Source of the DNA: JAWLBW01 sp041687475
GTDB lineage: Bacteria > J088 > JAWLBW01
Assembly (NCBI GenBank): GCA_041687475.1
Contig: JAWLBW010000274.1
Coordinates: 1 to 6,531, forward strand
Length of the DNA stretch: 6,531 bases
Direction of reading: 5' to 3'
Shown: positions 1 through 5,549 of the stretch, piece after piece
Numbering within the stretch: position 1 is the stretch's first letter
Layout of the letters: every line of letters begins with the position of its first letter
Position numbers and translations under genes: made by a program
The notes under the pieces: model-generated
Seen by the model: the letters and a program-made list of their open reading frames with translations, nothing else
Told to the model about the DNA's origin: nothing
Database searches by the model: none

Positions 1-267
1 CTGCGGCGGCACATTCTGCCGCTCGGCATCGACTTCGATACTCGCTCGTTCATACGAAATTTTCAACCGCTGCGAAAACCGTTCGACATTCTTCAGCACG
101 CAGGCGGCAAAAGCAGACAGCAGAAGGTCGGCGGGGCTGGGCAGACTTTCATCACGGCCTGCCGTGGCGTCGAACGGAACCGGGTTGCCGGCCGGCTCGA
201 CCGAAGCCGCACCGCCTGCCGCGGAATGAGCCGTAACCCGATAGGTGGTATGCGACGTGTCTGTCAT
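1..267 (-). CDS. OsmC/Ohr-family protein, C-terminus cut by window edge
   Basis: Reading leftward from the ATG at 267-265, 89 codons stay open to the window edge, so the C-terminal part is missing. The segment around residues 43-63 (SPADLLLSAFAACVLKNVER) matches the OsmC/Ohr core helix, where a conserved Cys follows a run of small residues; here it is Cys56. In characterised members this Cys is the peroxidatic residue of a thiol-dependent hydroperoxide reductase, paired with a second Cys in the C-terminal half, which lies outside this window. The protein could therefore be a true peroxidase or one of the many OsmC-like proteins of unknown substrate. It is cytoplasmic, with no signal peptide. 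A strong GGAGGT site lies 4 bases before the start and overlaps the stop codon of the upstream ArsR gene, so the two are co-transcribed and probably translationally coupled. The family call is firm; the substrate is open. Confidence 0.85.
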   Translation of the reverse strand, partial: MTDTSHTTYRVTAHSAAGGAASVEPAGNPVPFDATAGRDESLPSPADLLLSAFAACVLKNVERFSQRLKISYERASIEVDAERQNVPPQ

Positions 268-271
268 GTCG

Positions 272-277
272 ACCTCC
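272..277 (-). promoter_or_regulatory. Ribosome binding site of the OsmC-family gene
   Basis: On the minus strand the hexamer GGAGGT shares its first base with the TAG stop of the ArsR gene and sits 4 bases before the OsmC ATG. It fixes the OsmC start at 267 and points to termination-reinitiation coupling between the two genes. Confidence 0.8.
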
Positions 278-618
278 TAGAGTTCGGCCACCAATACCCG
301 CAGGCGACGCAGGGCGGCCGGTTCGAGACAGTAGCAACTGCGCGGGCCGTTGATTTCGCCCCGTATCAACCCGGCTTCCTTGAGCACTTTCAGGTGCTGT
401 GAAACCGTCGACTGGGCCAGGGAAATCTCTTCGACGATATCGCCGCAATAACAGCTCTCGCGACTGGCAAGCAGGCGTATGATCTTCACCCTTGCCGGAT
501 GGCCGAGCGCCTTTGCCAGCATGGCAAGCTCGGCATCGGGTTCCGACTCGACCCGCCATTCATCGTCAGTTACCGCCGGCGGACAACATTCCTGCTTTGT
601 AGCAACTGCAACCTTCAT
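277..618 (-). CDS. ArsR/SmtB-family repressor with three Cys pairs
   Basis: A 113-residue winged-helix regulator of the usual ArsR length. The DNA-binding region is clear: LGHPARVKIIRLL (residues 38-50) leads into the recognition helix SLAQSTVSQHLKVLKEAGLI (66-85), then the wing. A CxC pair (Cys56, Cys58) lies just before the HTH, in the place of the ELCVCDL metalloid-binding motif of ArsR. A second CxC (Cys95, Cys97) follows the wing and a Cys-Cys pair (11, 12) is near the N-terminus. Such cysteines usually bind As(III)/Sb(III) or soft metals, or sense thiol oxidation; ligand binding would release DNA. The partner gene is OsmC-like, which makes a thiol or oxidant signal as plausible as arsenic. 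I chose the ATG at 618 because the family alignment begins there; the frame runs on to a TTG at 651, but without a ribosome binding site at usable distance. It probably represses itself and OsmC through the inverted repeat over its start. Confidence 0.9.
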   Translation of the reverse strand: MKVAVATKQECCPPAVTDDEWRVESEPDAELAMLAKALGHPARVKIIRLLASRESCYCGDIVEEISLAQSTVSQHLKVLKEAGLIRGEINGPRSCYCLEPAALRRLRVLVAEL

Positions 619-632
619 CGTATTTTTACGAT
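617..632. promoter_or_regulatory. Putative ArsR operator (6-4-6 inverted repeat)
   Basis: A perfect inverted repeat: ATCGTA at 617-622 and TACGAT at 627-632, separated by four T. One arm contains the first two bases of the ArsR start codon and the other overlaps the presumed -10 region. A partly overlapping 8-base palindrome, CGATATCG (629-636), lies beside it. Short AT-rich inverted repeats at the repressor's own promoter are the normal target of ArsR dimers. The repeat is seen; the binding is inferred. Confidence 0.55.
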
Positions 633-656
633 ATCGACTTCCCTCCGCCAATGCAA
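623..656 (-). promoter_or_regulatory. Putative promoter of the ArsR-OsmC operon
   Basis: Two overlapping sigma70-like readings exist on the minus strand, each with a 17-base spacer: TTGGCG (651-646) with TAAAAA (628-623), or TTGCAT (656-651) with TATCGT (633-628). Either would start transcription within about 0-3 bases of the ATG at 618, giving a leaderless or nearly leaderless message. Neither hexamer pair is close to consensus in both boxes, so confidence is moderate. Confidence 0.4.
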
Positions 657-693
657 GGAGGCGACCCCTCTTCTACCCGACCGATTTATCAGC

Positions 694-722
694 TTGCTTT
701 TCTGAATATTCCGTATGATAAT
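694..722 (+). promoter_or_regulatory. Putative promoter of the TetR gene and downstream operon
   Basis: TTGCTT (694-699), a 17-base spacer, then GATAAT (717-722, five of six matches to TATAAT). The predicted start is about position 729, which is the A of the TetR ATG, so the mRNA may be leaderless. The spacer contains the perfect 8-base palindrome GAATATTC (704-711). A wider inverted repeat, TTATCA (686-691) and TGATAA (716-721), brackets the -35 box and overlaps the -10. Either could be the TetR operator, but the two are not co-centred, so they are alternatives. Confidence 0.5.
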
Positions 723-728
723 CTCGAC

Positions 729-1403
729 ATGCTCGCAGAACGACCAGCCGACAACGTACCGGTTCAGGCGCGCCGCCGCGGGCGGCCTCCCAATACCGCA
801 GCCCGGACGGACGTGCTTGCCGCGCTTGGCCGGTTGCTTGCAGAGGCAGATTACGACGCCATCTCCATTGAAGACATTCTTTCCCGCGCGGGTGTATCAC
901 GGGCGACCTATTACAAGCACTTCAACTCGAAGGAAGACGCGCTCATCGCCCTCTTCACCCAGGTTGCCGACGACGTGCGCAACCGGGTGCTCGCAGCCAT
1001 GGAGCAGGCCGACGATGCACGCACGCTCATCGAAGACGGTGTAACCGCCTACGCACACGCCCTGCTTTCCATCGGCCGACTTGCCCCCGCCTTCAATGCG
1101 GCCCAGTATCGTTTTCCGCAGATGTACGCACAGCGCGAAGAGACCGTGCGCCGCTACGTCGAGCAGCTTTCGACGATGCTGCCCCAAGCCGGTTTGCCCG
1201 ATGTACCCGACTTCCTTCTCGATGGCCTCATAGCCGGCGTCGACCGCATCGTGCAACGATTTGCAGCCGACTGCCTGGCGGGGTCGGCCGGGCCCGACGA
1301 CATTGACCGCATGCTGTCCGAAACCCGCCGGGTGCTCGCGGCATTTCTGGCCGTGTATACGAAGCCGGGTCCGGCCAGGCGCCGAATTGCAGGCAGGCGT
1401 TGA
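729..1403 (+). CDS. TetR/AcrR-family transcriptional repressor
   Basis: A 224-residue protein of normal TetR length. A basic arm RRRGRPP (15-21) precedes the three-helix DNA-binding domain; the HTH core ISIEDILSRAGVSRATYYKH (45-64) followed by FNSKEDAL is a textbook TetR signature. The remaining 150 or so residues are helical and form the ligand-binding and dimerisation domain, which is too variable to name an effector. The frame is open from an ATG at 651, but I prefer the ATG at 729: the extra 26 residues are not TetR-like, there is no ribosome binding site before 651, and a -10 hexamer lies six bases before 729. The gene sits 35 bases upstream of the first acyl-CoA dehydrogenase on the same strand, so it probably heads and represses that operon, perhaps responding to an acyl-CoA or to the compound degraded. 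The family call is near certain; the start is less so. Confidence 0.9.
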   Translation: MLAERPADNVPVQARRRGRPPNTAARTDVLAALGRLLAEADYDAISIEDILSRAGVSRATYYKHFNSKEDALIALFTQVADDVRNRVLAAMEQADDARTLIEDGVTAYAHALLSIGRLAPAFNAAQYRFPQMYAQREETVRRYVEQLSTMLPQAGLPDVPDFLLDGLIAGVDRIVQRFAADCLAGSAGPDDIDRMLSETRRVLAAFLAVYTKPGPARRRIAGRR

Positions 1404-1438
1404 TTTTCCGAATCGCGACGGCAACCCCATGAGGTGAT

Positions 1439-2548
1439 ATGGTGGAAACGACGAAGGCCTCGAACAACCTGTCAGATGCAGATCGAGCGGCCATACTCGA
1501 CGCCGCGGGCGACTTTGTTCGTAAAGCCGTCGCCCCCCGGGTCGAGCGCCCCGAGGTAGCGGTTTCTCAACAAGACCTTGCCGCCATGGACGCGCTGGCA
1601 CGGTCGACCGGTATTCTGCCGCATCCGGGCGAGCCCGGCTTCGCACTCTGGGAGCCCGAAACCCCGCTCAGCCTCTCTCTCGAAATTCTGCGTATGACCG
1701 CACGCTCGAGTGCCGGCGTCGCCTATCGTTTCCACCTCGCGGGCCTTTACCACGACACGGCTGTGAGCCTTGGCATTCCCGGTACTACGGCCGTGATCTC
1801 CGGCGGGGGCATCGGACTCGGGAAAGGCGCGCTCGCCTGCCTACTGCGGGGGGAAGCGGTTTCGGCCGCGACCGCATATGATCTTTTTCCCCACGCGGCA
1901 CGCCCCATCCCCTGTTTTCTACCTTATCGGCCCGATGAAGTCGCCTTCCCCTTTCTGGAAGACGGTCGCCTGCAGTGGCGCAGGTCCAGCGCATTCACCC
2001 TGCGCGCCGAACCCCACGGACACGGTCTGGTGGAGGCAGGACTGGCCACACTCACGCTGAACGATGAGGGCGTGGTCGTTTCGCCATCCGACCCGGAAAA
2101 AGTATTCACCCGCCATCTGGGACTGCACGGCCTCGGCGCTCTGGCCATTGCGCTCGGTGCGGTCGAGGGCGCCTATCGGAAAGCGATACGGTACGCGCAC
2201 GACCGAAAACAGGGCGGCGTCGCCATCGCCGAGCACGCCGCGGTGCGTCTGCTGCTTGCCGAAGCTTCGACGGCCATGGCCACCGCTGCGACCTCGCTGC
2301 GGAATCTCCCGGAAGATATCGCCACACCCGATGACCTCTCCCAGGTTTTCCGTTTACAGGCGGCCCTGCACCCGCTGCTCTGCACGGCTGCCAATGCCTG
2401 CATGCAGGTATTCGGCGGGTACGGATACATGCGCGACTACGGCATGGAAAAGGTCGTGCGCGACTGTAATGCGCTGCGATTGGTCGGCGGCACGACCACC
2501 GAGCTCAAGCTTCACATTGCCCAGGATGAGGTGCTCGCATGGCGCTGA
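1439..2548 (+). CDS. Divergent acyl-CoA dehydrogenase subunit lacking the catalytic Glu
   Basis: 369 residues with recognisable ACAD C-terminal domain features: YAHDRKQGG (R256-G260), the helix segment QVFGGYGYMRDYGMEKVVRD (323-342), then LVGGTTTE. In medium-chain type ACADs that last loop reads YEGT and carries the catalytic base; here the position is Gly350. Long-chain and isovaleryl enzymes place the base on an earlier helix, but by my alignment there is no Glu there either (the nearest, E243, is displaced). The TEPxxGSD motif of the middle domain is also absent; that region (about 150-200) is unusual. The segments retained are the ones that reach across to bind a neighbouring subunit's FAD. 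I infer a structural, FAD-binding partner of the next gene, whose start overlaps this stop by 10 bases. The start at 1439 has GAGGTG (1431-1436) close upstream; GTG at 1442 is an alternative. An independent but divergent dehydrogenase remains possible. Confidence 0.85.
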   Translation: MVETTKASNNLSDADRAAILDAAGDFVRKAVAPRVERPEVAVSQQDLAAMDALARSTGILPHPGEPGFALWEPETPLSLSLEILRMTARSSAGVAYRFHLAGLYHDTAVSLGIPGTTAVISGGGIGLGKGALACLLRGEAVSAATAYDLFPHAARPIPCFLPYRPDEVAFPFLEDGRLQWRRSSAFTLRAEPHGHGLVEAGLATLTLNDEGVVVSPSDPEKVFTRHLGLHGLGALAIALGAVEGAYRKAIRYAHDRKQGGVAIAEHAAVRLLLAEASTAMATAATSLRNLPEDIATPDDLSQVFRLQAALHPLLCTAANACMQVFGGYGYMRDYGMEKVVRDCNALRLVGGTTTELKLHIAQDEVLAWR

Positions 2549-3870
2549 CCGGCTTTGTTCCCCCGCACGATTCGCTTTCGCCCCGCAGCGCATTTCGACG
2601 GCTCGATCCGAAAATTCGCGCGTTGGCCACGACCGACCCCACGACGCTGTGGGAACAGGATACCCGCAGGCTGTCACGCGGGGCACAGGCGTACCGGCGC
2701 AAGCTGCGCGCTTTTGCCGATGCCGAACTTCGCCACCGGGCGCTCGGCTGCGATCTCGACGCACACGGCAACGGCGTGCAGGAAGTGCTCACGGCGGCCG
2801 GCAAGGCCGGGTACCTGTCCGACTTCCTTCCCCGTCCGCTCGGCTCGGTCGAATGGAACCGGGTGCTTGAGCCGCTTTCGTTCATGCAGAGCCTCAAGGT
2901 CGAAGAGTTCTGCGCCGCCTGTGGCGGTCTCGGCCTCGTTCTCGGTGCGAACGGACTCGGCGCGGCGCCGGTCGTGTTTTCGGGCAGCCTGGGTACTATT
3001 TTCCGTCACCTGGTTCCCCGCTATCGAAAAAGCCTTGCCGGCGATCCGCACACATTCGCCTTTGCCATTACCGAACCGTCAGGGGGATCAGACGTCGAAG
3101 AATCGCACGGCGCGAAGTTGTACCGGCCGATGACCACAGCCCGTCGGGTCGACGGCGGTTGGCGTCTCAGCGGACGCAAGGTCTTCATTTCCGGCGGCGA
3201 CACCGCCTCGGCCATTACCGTTTTCGCCGCCCTCGAGGGTGAGGGACTCGAATCGTGGACGTGCTTCCTGGTCGAACGGGAAATGCCGGGCTTCTCGGTT
3301 GCCCGTACCGAACTGAAGATGGGCCAGCGCGCTTCGGGGGCGGCCGAGCTCGTGTTCGAAGACGTCTTCGTGGCCGACGCGAATGTGGTCGGCGACCTGC
3401 GGGCCGGCTGGGCCATCAACCGACTGGTTCTGAACTCGTCGCGGGTACCCGTGGCCGCCATCGCTCTCGGCATCGCCCGCGGCGCCTACGAAAGCGCGAC
3501 GCGATTTGCCTGTACCAACATGCTGGGCGACAAGCGGCTCATCGACTATCAGGACGTGCAGCTTGCCATAGCCCAGATGATGCTCGACCTGCACGCCATG
3601 CGCGCGACGGTCTGGCAGTCTGCCGCATGGAATCCTTCGCAGGCGCGTGCCTCGATGGCGAAGGTTTTCTGCAGCGATACGGCAGTGAAAGTCTGCGAGA
3701 ATGCCATGGAGCTTATGGGTAACCACGGACTCCTGCACGGGGGGCCGGAAAAGGCTTTCCGCGATGCACGACTCACGCAGATTTACGAAGGCACCAACCA
3801 GATTAACCGGTTGGCCGTCATCGAAGATCAGATGGAAGAACTCCTGGCGCTGGCCGAGGGTTCACTGTGA
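2539..3870 (+). CDS. Acyl-CoA dehydrogenase, catalytic subunit
   Basis: 443 residues, longer than the usual 380 or so because of an N-terminal extension of roughly 50-80 residues. The ACAD middle domain is clear: FAFAITEPSGGSD (173-185), which binds flavin and substrate, and WRLSGRKVFISGG (208-220). The C-terminal domain ends with FRDARLTQIYEGTNQINRL (407-425), in which Glu417 is the expected catalytic base for alpha-proton removal. The enzyme should introduce an alpha,beta double bond into an acyl-CoA and pass electrons to ETF. Two segments that normally contact the neighbour's FAD are lost: the RxxFG loop reads NMLGDKR (327-333), and QxFGGxG reads ELMGNHG (391-397). The preceding gene retains both, so the two probably form one heteromeric enzyme. 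Translation starts inside the upstream gene behind GAGGTG (2528-2533), favouring equal synthesis. The acyl chain is unknown. Confidence 0.9.
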   Translation: MALTGFVPPHDSLSPRSAFRRLDPKIRALATTDPTTLWEQDTRRLSRGAQAYRRKLRAFADAELRHRALGCDLDAHGNGVQEVLTAAGKAGYLSDFLPRPLGSVEWNRVLEPLSFMQSLKVEEFCAACGGLGLVLGANGLGAAPVVFSGSLGTIFRHLVPRYRKSLAGDPHTFAFAITEPSGGSDVEESHGAKLYRPMTTARRVDGGWRLSGRKVFISGGDTASAITVFAALEGEGLESWTCFLVEREMPGFSVARTELKMGQRASGAAELVFEDVFVADANVVGDLRAGWAINRLVLNSSRVPVAAIALGIARGAYESATRFACTNMLGDKRLIDYQDVQLAIAQMMLDLHAMRATVWQSAAWNPSQARASMAKVFCSDTAVKVCENAMELMGNHGLLHGGPEKAFRDARLTQIYEGTNQINRLAVIEDQMEELLALAEGSL

Positions 3871-3896
3871 AATATCACTACTGAAGGAGAGGAACC

Positions 3897-4676
3897 ATGA
3901 CGTTCTTCAATGTGCCCCAACGCGAAGTGCCCACTTCGGCCGGTCCCTGCCCCCTGCCGATTCTTTACCATGACGTTTCGGTGCTGCAGGGCTTCTTTCC
4001 CGTCAATCGTGACGCCGCCGAGCGTAAGCTCGAAGGAACCGGCCTGCGACCGGTCACCGTGGGACGTAAAGCCATGGCCGGACTGGCGCTGTATGAGTAC
4101 CGTAAAACCTCGGTGGGAGCCTACAACGAAGTCGGCCTCTGCCTGGTAACCTATCGTGAAGGTGAAGAGCAGCCGAACCTGCTCGCCGACTTCCGCCGTA
4201 ACTCGTGGGAGCGCGGCCTGGCCATGCACGTGCTCGACCTGCCGGTCACAACGGAAGCCGCCAACGCTGCCGGCCGCGAAATCTGGGGCTTCCCCAAGTT
4301 CGTAACCGACATTCCTCTCACTTTCGGCAAGGATCGCTTTTCAGGTTCGGTTCTCGACCCCCGCTCGGGTAGTCCCATCATGAAGCTTGAGGGAACACTT
4401 GGACGTTCGGTTACCGTGCCGGGCTTCGACCTGGTTCTCTACTCGCACCTCGACAATCGCCTGGTAAAGACGGTTGTCGACGTCGACGCCCGCTACCGCA
4501 CGTACCGGGGCAATAGACTTCGCCTTACCGTGGGCGAATCGAATCACCGCATGGCAAAGAACCTGCGCGAACTGGGCATGGACGGCATGTCGCCCATCAT
4601 CGTGCAGGAATCGGTGTATTTCCACTCGCGGCTGCACGGCGGCGGTTTCATGGGCCTTGAGGCGAACCGCGTCTGA
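3897..4676 (+). CDS. Acetoacetate decarboxylase-family enzyme
   Basis: 259 residues, close to the usual length of this family. The hallmark is REIWGFPKF (127-135): Lys134 corresponds to the Schiff-base lysine of clostridial acetoacetate decarboxylase (Lys115 there), and Glu78 in AYNEVGL probably corresponds to its active-site Glu76. Family members decarboxylate beta-keto acids, but characterised relatives also include aldolase-dehydratases and cyclases that use the same lysine, so the exact reaction cannot be read from sequence. It is cytoplasmic, with no signal or membrane segment. A strong AAGGAGAGG site (3884-3892) precedes the ATG, 26 bases after the ACAD stop, so it belongs to the operon. 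In context it may act on a keto acid released after the dehydrogenase pair has acted. The stop codon is the loop of a 12-bp hairpin. Confidence 0.85.
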   Translation: MTFFNVPQREVPTSAGPCPLPILYHDVSVLQGFFPVNRDAAERKLEGTGLRPVTVGRKAMAGLALYEYRKTSVGAYNEVGLCLVTYREGEEQPNLLADFRRNSWERGLAMHVLDLPVTTEAANAAGREIWGFPKFVTDIPLTFGKDRFSGSVLDPRSGSPIMKLEGTLGRSVTVPGFDLVLYSHLDNRLVKTVVDVDARYRTYRGNRLRLTVGESNHRMAKNLRELGMDGMSPIIVQESVYFHSRLHGGGFMGLEANRV

Positions 4677-4688
4677 GACGCGGTTCGC
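4662..4688 (+). promoter_or_regulatory. Perfect 12-bp hairpin with the stop codon as its loop
   Basis: The arm GCGAACCGCGTC (4662-4673) is exactly complementary to GACGCGGTTCGC (4677-4688), and the 3-base loop is the TGA stop of the decarboxylase-family gene. The stem is GC-rich and very stable. No T-run follows directly (the next bases are AACATC; a TTTT appears about 15 bases later), so it does not look like a classic intrinsic terminator. It could block 3' exonucleases, reduce read-through into the GST gene, or act in both directions. The structure is seen; its function is inferred. Confidence 0.65.
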
Positions 4689-4711
4689 AACATCACTGAA
4701 CGCTGTTTTCG

Positions 4712-5407
4712 ATGGCTCACTCGATCGACATTACCCTCTACGGCCACTGGATTTGCCCGTTCGTCAAGCGCGTGAAGTTCGCCCTTGCCGAACGTGACAT
4801 TCCCTTCGACGAAGTCGAAGTTCCCCCATCGGCCATGCGCCCGCCCGGCTGGCAGCCACCGCCCGAGTTCGTGCGGTACAGTCGGCGTAATGAGATTCCG
4901 ATGATTCGTCATCGCGACCACTACCTGCCCGACAGCATTCCCATCCTTCGCTATCTGGAAGATGCGTTCACCGAGAACCCGCTGCTTCCCCCCGAAGGTC
5001 CTGAGCGCGAGAAGGTACTCGAACGGGTGCAATGGCTCGACACCAACGTCATGATGCCGGCCATTCGCGTGTACTACGGCATGCAGCCCGCGTGGGTCGA
5101 AACGGGCAGCCGCGATCTGGCCGAGGCTTTCCAGACCATCGACGCATGGCTGGGCGAAAGCCCCTGGCTCTGTGGAAACGAGCCCACGCTTGCCGAGGCC
5201 ATCGTCATACCCATCTACGTACGCCTGGACGGCATGTTTCGCCTCGGCCTGCAGTGGAACGGCCCCGAAGCGCCCGTTCGTGCGCACATGGAACGCTGCC
5301 GCGAACTGCGCGGATGGCCGGCGGTTGCGTGGAGTCAGGAACAGGAAGATGAATTCGTAAACCGCTTTCTGAAGGCCCGCCGACTGTATCAGGAGCAGCA
5401 CGGCTAG
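4712..5407 (+). CDS. Glutathione S-transferase family protein
   Basis: 231 residues with the two-domain GST layout. The thioredoxin-fold N-terminal domain begins ITLYGHWICPFVKRVKFAL (7-25); the CPF motif with Cys15 is typical of omega/zeta-like or other Cys-type GSTs rather than Tyr or Ser types. NEIPMI (60-65) supplies the cis-proline that holds glutathione, and PDS (73-75) takes the place of the gamma-glutamyl-binding ES/DS pair. The helical C-terminal domain contains WLCGNEPTLAEAIVIPIYVRL, the usual N-capping-box region, with Glu in place of the more common Asp. Likely reactions are conjugation, reductive deglutathionylation or isomerisation of an electrophile. It lies 35 bases after the decarboxylase-family gene with the hairpin between, and no ribosome binding site precedes its ATG, so expression may be lower than, or coupled to, the upstream genes. 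The substrate is unknown. Confidence 0.88.
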   Translation: MAHSIDITLYGHWICPFVKRVKFALAERDIPFDEVEVPPSAMRPPGWQPPPEFVRYSRRNEIPMIRHRDHYLPDSIPILRYLEDAFTENPLLPPEGPEREKVLERVQWLDTNVMMPAIRVYYGMQPAWVETGSRDLAEAFQTIDAWLGESPWLCGNEPTLAEAIVIPIYVRLDGMFRLGLQWNGPEAPVRAHMERCRELRGWPAVAWSQEQEDEFVNRFLKARRLYQEQHG

Positions 5408-5416
5408 CCCTTGGAG

Positions 5417-5451
5417 CTCGCAGATCCCAGATCGCAGATCGCAAACCGGAG
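5417..5451. repeat. Degenerate heptamer array, consensus ATCGCAG
   Basis: Five consecutive 7-base units: CTCGCAG, ATCCCAG, ATCGCAG, ATCGCAA, ACCGGAG. The inner three differ from the consensus at one base or none and the outer two are more worn. It begins 10 bases after the GST stop. It is non-coding on the plus strand. Confidence 0.6.
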
Positions 5452-5479
5452 CGGTCTACACGGCTCCCCTTCCTCCCTT

Positions 5480-5507
5480 TTCCGCGTTCCGCGTTCCGAG
5501 TTCCGCG
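5480..5507. repeat. Second heptamer array, consensus TTCCGCG
   Basis: Four consecutive 7-base units: TTCCGCG, TTCCGCG, TTCCGAG, TTCCGCG, followed by TTTC. The period is the same as in the neighbouring ATCGCAG array but the unit is unrelated. The 28 bases between the arrays are pyrimidine-rich and show no repeat. Confidence 0.7.
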
Positions 5508-5549
5508 TTTCATTGGTTCACTTGCACGCCCTTTCGGCGCTCATTAGGC

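Noticed and set aside
641..646. GGAGGG on the minus strand as the ArsR ribosome binding site
   Set aside because: It is more than 20 bases from the ATG at 618 with no in-frame start codon at proper spacing.
655..661. AAGGAGG, a strong Shine-Dalgarno-like sequence
   Set aside because: No start codon of any kind lies 4-12 bases downstream, so it is probably fortuitous.
651..728. 26-codon N-terminal extension of TetR from the ATG at 651
   Set aside because: It has no ribosome binding site upstream and is not TetR-like, and the promoter-like hexamers lie inside it.
1402..1414. GATT-TTCCG-AATC inverted repeat between TetR and the first ACAD, as a TetR operator
   Set aside because: Arms of four bases are expected by chance; there is no supporting promoter beside it.
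897..1646. Long minus-strand ORF of 249 codons opposite TetR and the first ACAD
   Set aside because: It is antisense to two clear gene families, its translation shows no recognisable domain, and it is explained by codon bias in GC-rich DNA.
2064..2870. Plus-strand ORF of 268 codons spanning the ACAD junction
   Set aside because: It is in a different frame from both ACADs, is extremely Arg/Pro/Ser-rich, and is a frame shadow.
3866..3877. GTGA-AATA-TCAC inverted repeat after the second ACAD
   Set aside because: Four-base arms over the stop codon are too short to support a hairpin or operator call.
4544..5401. Long minus-strand ORF of 285 codons opposite the GST gene
   Set aside because: The plus strand encodes an unmistakable GST with CPF and IPM motifs; the antisense frame is low-complexity and lacks a ribosome binding site.
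5402..5409. GGCTAGCC palindrome over the GST stop codon as a terminator
   Set aside because: An 8-base palindrome without a loop or T-run cannot act as an intrinsic terminator.
5417..5507. Heptamer arrays as a CRISPR array or origin iterons
   Set aside because: Units are contiguous 7-mers without spacers, and no cas, rep or partition gene is nearby.
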